This document shows positions 60,430 to 64,000 of a stretch of DNA of 64,000 bases, piece by piece (the first letter of the stretch is position 1; the number at the start of each line of letters is the position of its first letter). Origin of the DNA: Flavobacterium sp. 1 (GTDB lineage: Bacteria; Bacteroidota; Bacteroidia; Flavobacteriales; Flavobacteriaceae); NCBI RefSeq assembly GCF_002797935.1, contig NZ_PGER01000001.1, forward strand, positions 3,720,001 to 3,784,000. Reading direction: 5' to 3'. The position numbers were made by a program, and so were the translations under genes. Under the pieces are notes generated by a model. It had not been told where the DNA came from and did not search any database. It was given only the letters and a program-made list of their open reading frames with translations.

Positions 60430-62319
60430 ATGGCAATGGATACCAATTTAGCTTTAGTCTTACTATTAACTCCTTTTTTAGGATTTTTAATTAATATTTT
60501 CTTTGGAAAAAGTTTAGGAAAATCTGTTTCAGGAATCATTGGAACGCTTTCGGTAGTAATTTCCTTTGTTGTTGCGATTTCCTTTTTTCTTCAAATCAGT
60601 CAAACAAAACAAGCTATAAACATTCAATTATTTGATTGGATTCAGATTAGCAATTTCAATGTGAGTTTTGGTTTTTTACTGGATCAATTATCAATTTTAT
60701 GGTTGCTTTTTGTAACAGGAATTGGATCATTGATACATTTATATTCTATCAGCTACATGCATGATGACGAGAATATGCACAAGTTTTTTGCTTATTTGAA
60801 TTTGTTTATCTTTTTCATGATTTCATTAGTAGTTGGAAGCAACTTATTGGTGATGTTCATTGGTTGGGAAGGAGTTGGACTTTGTTCTTACTTATTGATT
60901 GGATTTTGGTATAAAAACCAAGACTACAATGATGCCGCCAAAAAAGCTTTTATCATGAACCGTATTGGGGATTTAGGATTGCTAATTGGAATCTTTATCT
61001 TGGGAAGCATGTTCTCTACATTGGATTTTGCCACTTTGAAAACTGCTATTGCTGGAGCCAGTAATGTAGATACATTTTGGTTAAGCATTGCAACTTTGGC
61101 TTTGTTTATTGGAGCTTGCGGAAAATCGGCACAAATTCCATTATACACTTGGCTGCCAGATGCGATGGCAGGACCTACTCCTGTTTCAGCATTGATTCAC
61201 GCTGCTACGATGGTAACAGCTGGTATTTTTATGATAACCAGAATGCATTTCTTATTTGACTTAACACCCGAAATACAAACAATAATTGCCGTAGTTGGAG
61301 GTGTAACTTCATTAGTTGCTGCAACTATTGGTTTAGTTCAAACTGATATTAAAAAAGTACTGGCCTACTCTACTGTTTCTCAATTGGGATTAATGTTTTT
61401 GGCTTTAGGTTTTGGCGCTTATGAAGTAGCAGTATTTCACGTAATCACTCACGCTTTCTTCAAAGCTTGTTTATTCTTGGGTTCAGGATCTGTGATTCAC
61501 GGATTACATGGAGAACAGGATATGCGAAAAATGGGCGGATTGAGAAAGGCGATGCCAATCACTTTTTGGACAATGCTTATTTCTTCATTAGCAATTTCGG
61601 GAGTTCCTGTATTTTCAGGTTTCTTTTCTAAAGATGAAATTTTGATGACAGCTTTCCATCATAACATCCCGCTTTGGGTTATTGCATCTGTAGCTTCTAT
61701 AATGACTGCTTTCTATATGTTTAGATTAATGTTCTTGACCTTCTTTAATGATTTTAGAGGAACTGAAGAACAAAAACATCATTTGCATGAAAGCCCAGCT
61801 TTAATTACTTTCCCTTTGATTGTATTGGCTATTTTGGCTGCTGTTGGAGGTTTGATCAGTTTGCCTGGAAATAGCTGGCTGAATCATTATTTAGCTCCTT
61901 TATTTTCAAATGCAGCGCATGAAGAACATACACTAGGAACTACCGAATATATCCTTATGGCAATTGCCGTTGTTGGCGGATTAGTTGGAATTGGGATTGC
62001 TTATGCTAAATATTTCAAGCAAAATGAAGTACCAAGTGAAGATGCTGAAATAACAGGAGTTGCAAAAGTGCTTTACAACAAATACTATATTGACGAACTA
62101 TACGATTCTTTATTTGTAGCACCAATTAATGGTCTATCAAAATTCTTTAGAGACTATGTAGAAACCGGAATTTCTTTCGTAGTCTTTGGATTAGGAAAAG
62201 TAACCAGCGAACTTAGTTACCAAGGTAAAAAAATCCAGAATGGAAGTGTTGGACTATACCTATTTGCTTTTGTTTTAGGCATGTGTGCCATTATTTCTTA
62301 TTTATTTCTAGCTCAATAA
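60430..62319 (+). CDS. nuoL: NADH dehydrogenase I subunit L (629 aa)
   Basis: The distal antiporter-like subunit, with about 16 helices. LLVMFIGWEGVGLCSYLLIGFW has the ion-pathway Glu, KKAFIMNRIGDLG and SAQIPLYTWLPDAMAGPTPVSALIHAATMVTAGIFM are family signatures, and VFHVITHAFFKACLFLGSGSVIH carries conserved His and Lys. The long lateral helix near the C-terminus is expected at about residues 520-560. The start follows the nuoK stop with no gap. Confidence 0.97.
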   Translation: MAMDTNLALVLLLTPFLGFLINIFFGKSLGKSVSGIIGTLSVVISFVVAISFFLQISQTKQAINIQLFDWIQISNFNVSFGFLLDQLSILWLLFVTGIGSLIHLYSISYMHDDENMHKFFAYLNLFIFFMISLVVGSNLLVMFIGWEGVGLCSYLLIGFWYKNQDYNDAAKKAFIMNRIGDLGLLIGIFILGSMFSTLDFATLKTAIAGASNVDTFWLSIATLALFIGACGKSAQIPLYTWLPDAMAGPTPVSALIHAATMVTAGIFMITRMHFLFDLTPEIQTIIAVVGGVTSLVAATIGLVQTDIKKVLAYSTVSQLGLMFLALGFGAYEVAVFHVITHAFFKACLFLGSGSVIHGLHGEQDMRKMGGLRKAMPITFWTMLISSLAISGVPVFSGFFSKDEILMTAFHHNIPLWVIASVASIMTAFYMFRLMFLTFFNDFRGTEEQKHHLHESPALITFPLIVLAILAAVGGLISLPGNSWLNHYLAPLFSNAAHEEHTLGTTEYILMAIAVVGGLVGIGIAYAKYFKQNEVPSEDAEITGVAKVLYNKYYIDELYDSLFVAPINGLSKFFRDYVETGISFVVFGLGKVTSELSYQGKKIQNGSVGLYLFAFVLGMCAIISYLFLAQ

Positions 62320-62328
62320 TTATATACT

Positions 62329-63770
62329 ATGAACGTATCTCTAATATTAATCATCCTTTTAGTTGGCGCATTTGCAACTTATTTAGCTGGTGACAAGCTC
62401 GCTTCAAAAGTGGCATTATTTTTTGGGTTGGCTTCTTTGGGTTGCTCAATTGTTTTGTTAAATCATTTTAATTTAGGAGAAAACATTAGCTATATAAGCC
62501 AATGGATTACTTTACCTAAAGTTTCATTTGCATTACAAGCAGACGGATTATCGATAGCAATGGTTTTATTGACAACTGCCTTGACTCCTATTATAATCTT
62601 ATCTTCTTTTTTGGTAATGATTTCAAAAATGCAAAAGCAATTTATGCTTTAATATTATTCATGTCTTTTGCAATGACAGGAACTTTCTTGGCAAGCGACG
62701 GACTTTTATATTATATCTTCTGGGAATTATCTTTGATTCCAATTTACTTTATCGCCTTGATTTGGGGTAACGGAGATGCTGAAGAACGCAAAAAAGCAGT
62801 GGTTAAATTTTTTATCTATACGCTTGCGGGCTCCTTATTCATGCTGGTTGCATTTATTTATATGTACCAAAAAGCAGGAAGCTTCCTAATCGAAGATTTA
62901 TATAAACTGAACTTAACTGTTGACGAACAAAAATGGATTTTTACAGCTTTCTTCTTAGCTTATGCTATTAAGATTCCTTTGATTCCTTTCCATACTTGGC
63001 AGGCGAATGTTTACCAAAAAGCACCAACTCTTGGAACAATGCTTTTGTCTGGGATTATGTTAAAAATGGGATTGTACAGTCTTATCCGCTGGCAACTGCC
63101 TTTGGCTCCGTTAGCTGCCAAAGAATACATGTTCATATTTATTGGAGTGGGTATTGCTGGAGTAATTTATGGTTCAATAGTTGCATTGAGACAAAAAGAC
63201 CTTAAAAAATTATTAGCTTATTCATCTCTTGCTCACGTTGGTCTAATCGCTGCCGGAACTTACACTTTAACCCTTGATGGTTTTAGAGGAGCTGTTTTAC
63301 AAATGATTGCTCACGGATTTGTGGTAGTTGGATTGTTTTTTGCTGCTGAAATCATTTTTAGAAGATACGAAACCAGAGCAATTGCAGAGTTGGGTGGCAT
63401 TCGCTCTCAATCTCCAAAATTCACTTCTATGTTTTTAATTTTGGTATTGGCTTCTGTGGCTTTGCCAACAACTTTTAACTTTATTGGTGAATTTACCGTA
63501 TTGTATAGTCTTTATCAAATCAATATTTGGTTTGCGATTTTGGGCGGAACGACTATCATTTTAGGAGCTTATTATATGCTAAAAATGTTTCAACACTCTA
63601 TGTTAGGAGAAACTAATACAAAAGTATTTGCTGATGTTACTTTCTCTGAAGGCTTGACAATGGTGCTAATTATTGCAGTATTGTTTTTCTTCGGAATGTA
63701 TCCAAAACCAATCAATGATTTAATAACGCCTAGTCTTGAAATCATTTTAAAGGTGATAAATAAGGCATAG
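62329..63770 (+). pseudogene. nuoM: NADH dehydrogenase I subunit M with an apparent frameshift
   Basis: Two frames are needed. The first (62329-62652) encodes the N-terminal helices through ALTPIIILSS; it then runs out of frame and stops. The second (open before 62661, to 63770) continues with FMSFAMTGTFLASDGLLYYIFWELSLIPIYFIALIWG, KAPTLGTMLLSGIMLKMGLYSLIRW and SSLAHVGLIAAGTYT, all typical NuoM. The break lies at a T6 run near 62607-62612: one extra T would join the frames as SSFFGNDFKNAKAIYALILFM. NuoM is an antiporter-like subunit needed for a working complex I, so a missed base in the sequence is more likely than a dead gene. Confidence 0.9.
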
Positions 63771-63943
63771 AAGTTTGATTTTAGAATGAAGATTAACGAT
63801 TTTTTATTTCAGACATTAAATCTAAAAAAGAAATCTTTCAAGTATAAAAAATAAAGAATAATAAAATAAATTAGGTCAAACCAGATTACCATTGTTACCA
63901 TTTATCAATGCTAAATCTAAAATCCTAAATTAAAAAATAAAAA
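63771..63943. other. Gap between nuoM and nuoN
   Basis: A 173-base AT-rich gap, unusually long for this tightly packed operon. A short inverted pair GATTTTAGA (63777-63785) and TCTAAAATC (63916-63924) brackets it. No ORF or promoter was recognised. Confidence 0.35.
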
Positions 63944-64000
63944 ATGACAACATTAATAGCTGTAATAGGATTAGGTGTTTTATGCCTCATATTTGAAATC
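63944..64000 (+). CDS. nuoN: NADH dehydrogenase I subunit N, 5' end only
   Basis: An ATG at 63944 opens a frame (MTTLIAVIGLGVLCLIFEI) that is open to the window edge and begins with a membrane helix. Only 19 codons are visible. The identity rests on position: nuoN follows nuoM in nearly all complete nuo operons. Confidence 0.7.
   Translation, partial: MTTLIAVIGLGVLCLIFEI

Noticed and set aside
63777..63924. Short inverted pair around the nuoM-nuoN gap as a terminator or insertion scar
   Set aside because: Only 9 bp, AT-rich and 130 bp apart; chance pairing is likely.
1..64000. CRISPR array, rRNA or tRNA genes
   Set aside because: No regularly spaced identical repeats and no rRNA- or tRNA-like sequence were found; the only long direct repeats are the two-copy elements described.

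Overview
The window is AT-rich chromosomal DNA from a member of the Bacteroidota, most likely Flavobacterium or a close relative. The evidence is protein-level resemblance (HemG, a short NuoG, a FISUMP-domain protein, DUF3754 protein, split LanB), promoters of the Bacteroidota type (TAnnTTTG at -7), lipoboxes ending in Cys, weak ribosome-binding sites, and short palindromic repeats between genes. No tRNA, rRNA or CRISPR array was seen.

Region 1 (1-11.74 kb) is accessory DNA. It starts with a GIY-YIG nuclease cut by the window edge. Next comes a small cluster ending in an HUH-type replication or relaxase-like protein, then several minus-strand orphan genes, a lipoprotein, a FISUMP/TPR protein and an XRE regulator with a palindrome at its promoter. 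A five-gene minus-strand operon follows (10773 to 6836): a zinc-ribbon protein, a RES-like protein, an Mrr-like PD-(D/E)XK nuclease, an unknown protein and an HNH nuclease. It is bracketed by an intact serine recombinase upstream and a 3' scar of a related recombinase downstream, and looks like a mobile defence or toxin cargo. The unknown 228-aa protein has a diverged paralogue at 1818-2477.

Region 2 (11.9-33.3 kb) is mostly core-like. It holds a polyprenyl diphosphate synthase and two paralogous efflux operons, each ordered YceI - TetR - TolC - membrane fusion protein - RND pump. Both have the same operator (GGAAACTTT-N10-AAAGTTTCC) and almost identical TetR DNA-binding domains. Between them lie hemG, two minus-strand genes embedded in cassette-like repeats, and a membrane protein/sigma factor pair.

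Region 3 (33.3-47.8 kb) is a secondary-metabolite/peptide locus. On the minus strand a C39-peptidase ABC exporter, a HlyD adaptor and a small membrane protein are preceded by two double-glycine precursor peptides. The upstream half of this locus is duplicated, giving two more precursors (one with a frameshift in a G6 tract), a second small membrane protein and a truncated HlyD. On the plus strand follow a TPR-TM-AraC regulator, a RiPP precursor with an FDLE leader motif and a Cys-free, Thr-rich core, two lipoprotein subtilases, and a LanB dehydratase split into two proteins.

Region 4 (47.8-64 kb) is housekeeping: a DUF4242 protein, a MORN-repeat protein, aspS, a cold-shock protein, and the respiratory complex I operon nuoA-N (nuoN runs off the edge). 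An ORF6N-domain gene with a structured repeat interrupts the operon between nuoH and nuoI, and nuoM carries an apparent one-base frameshift in a T run.
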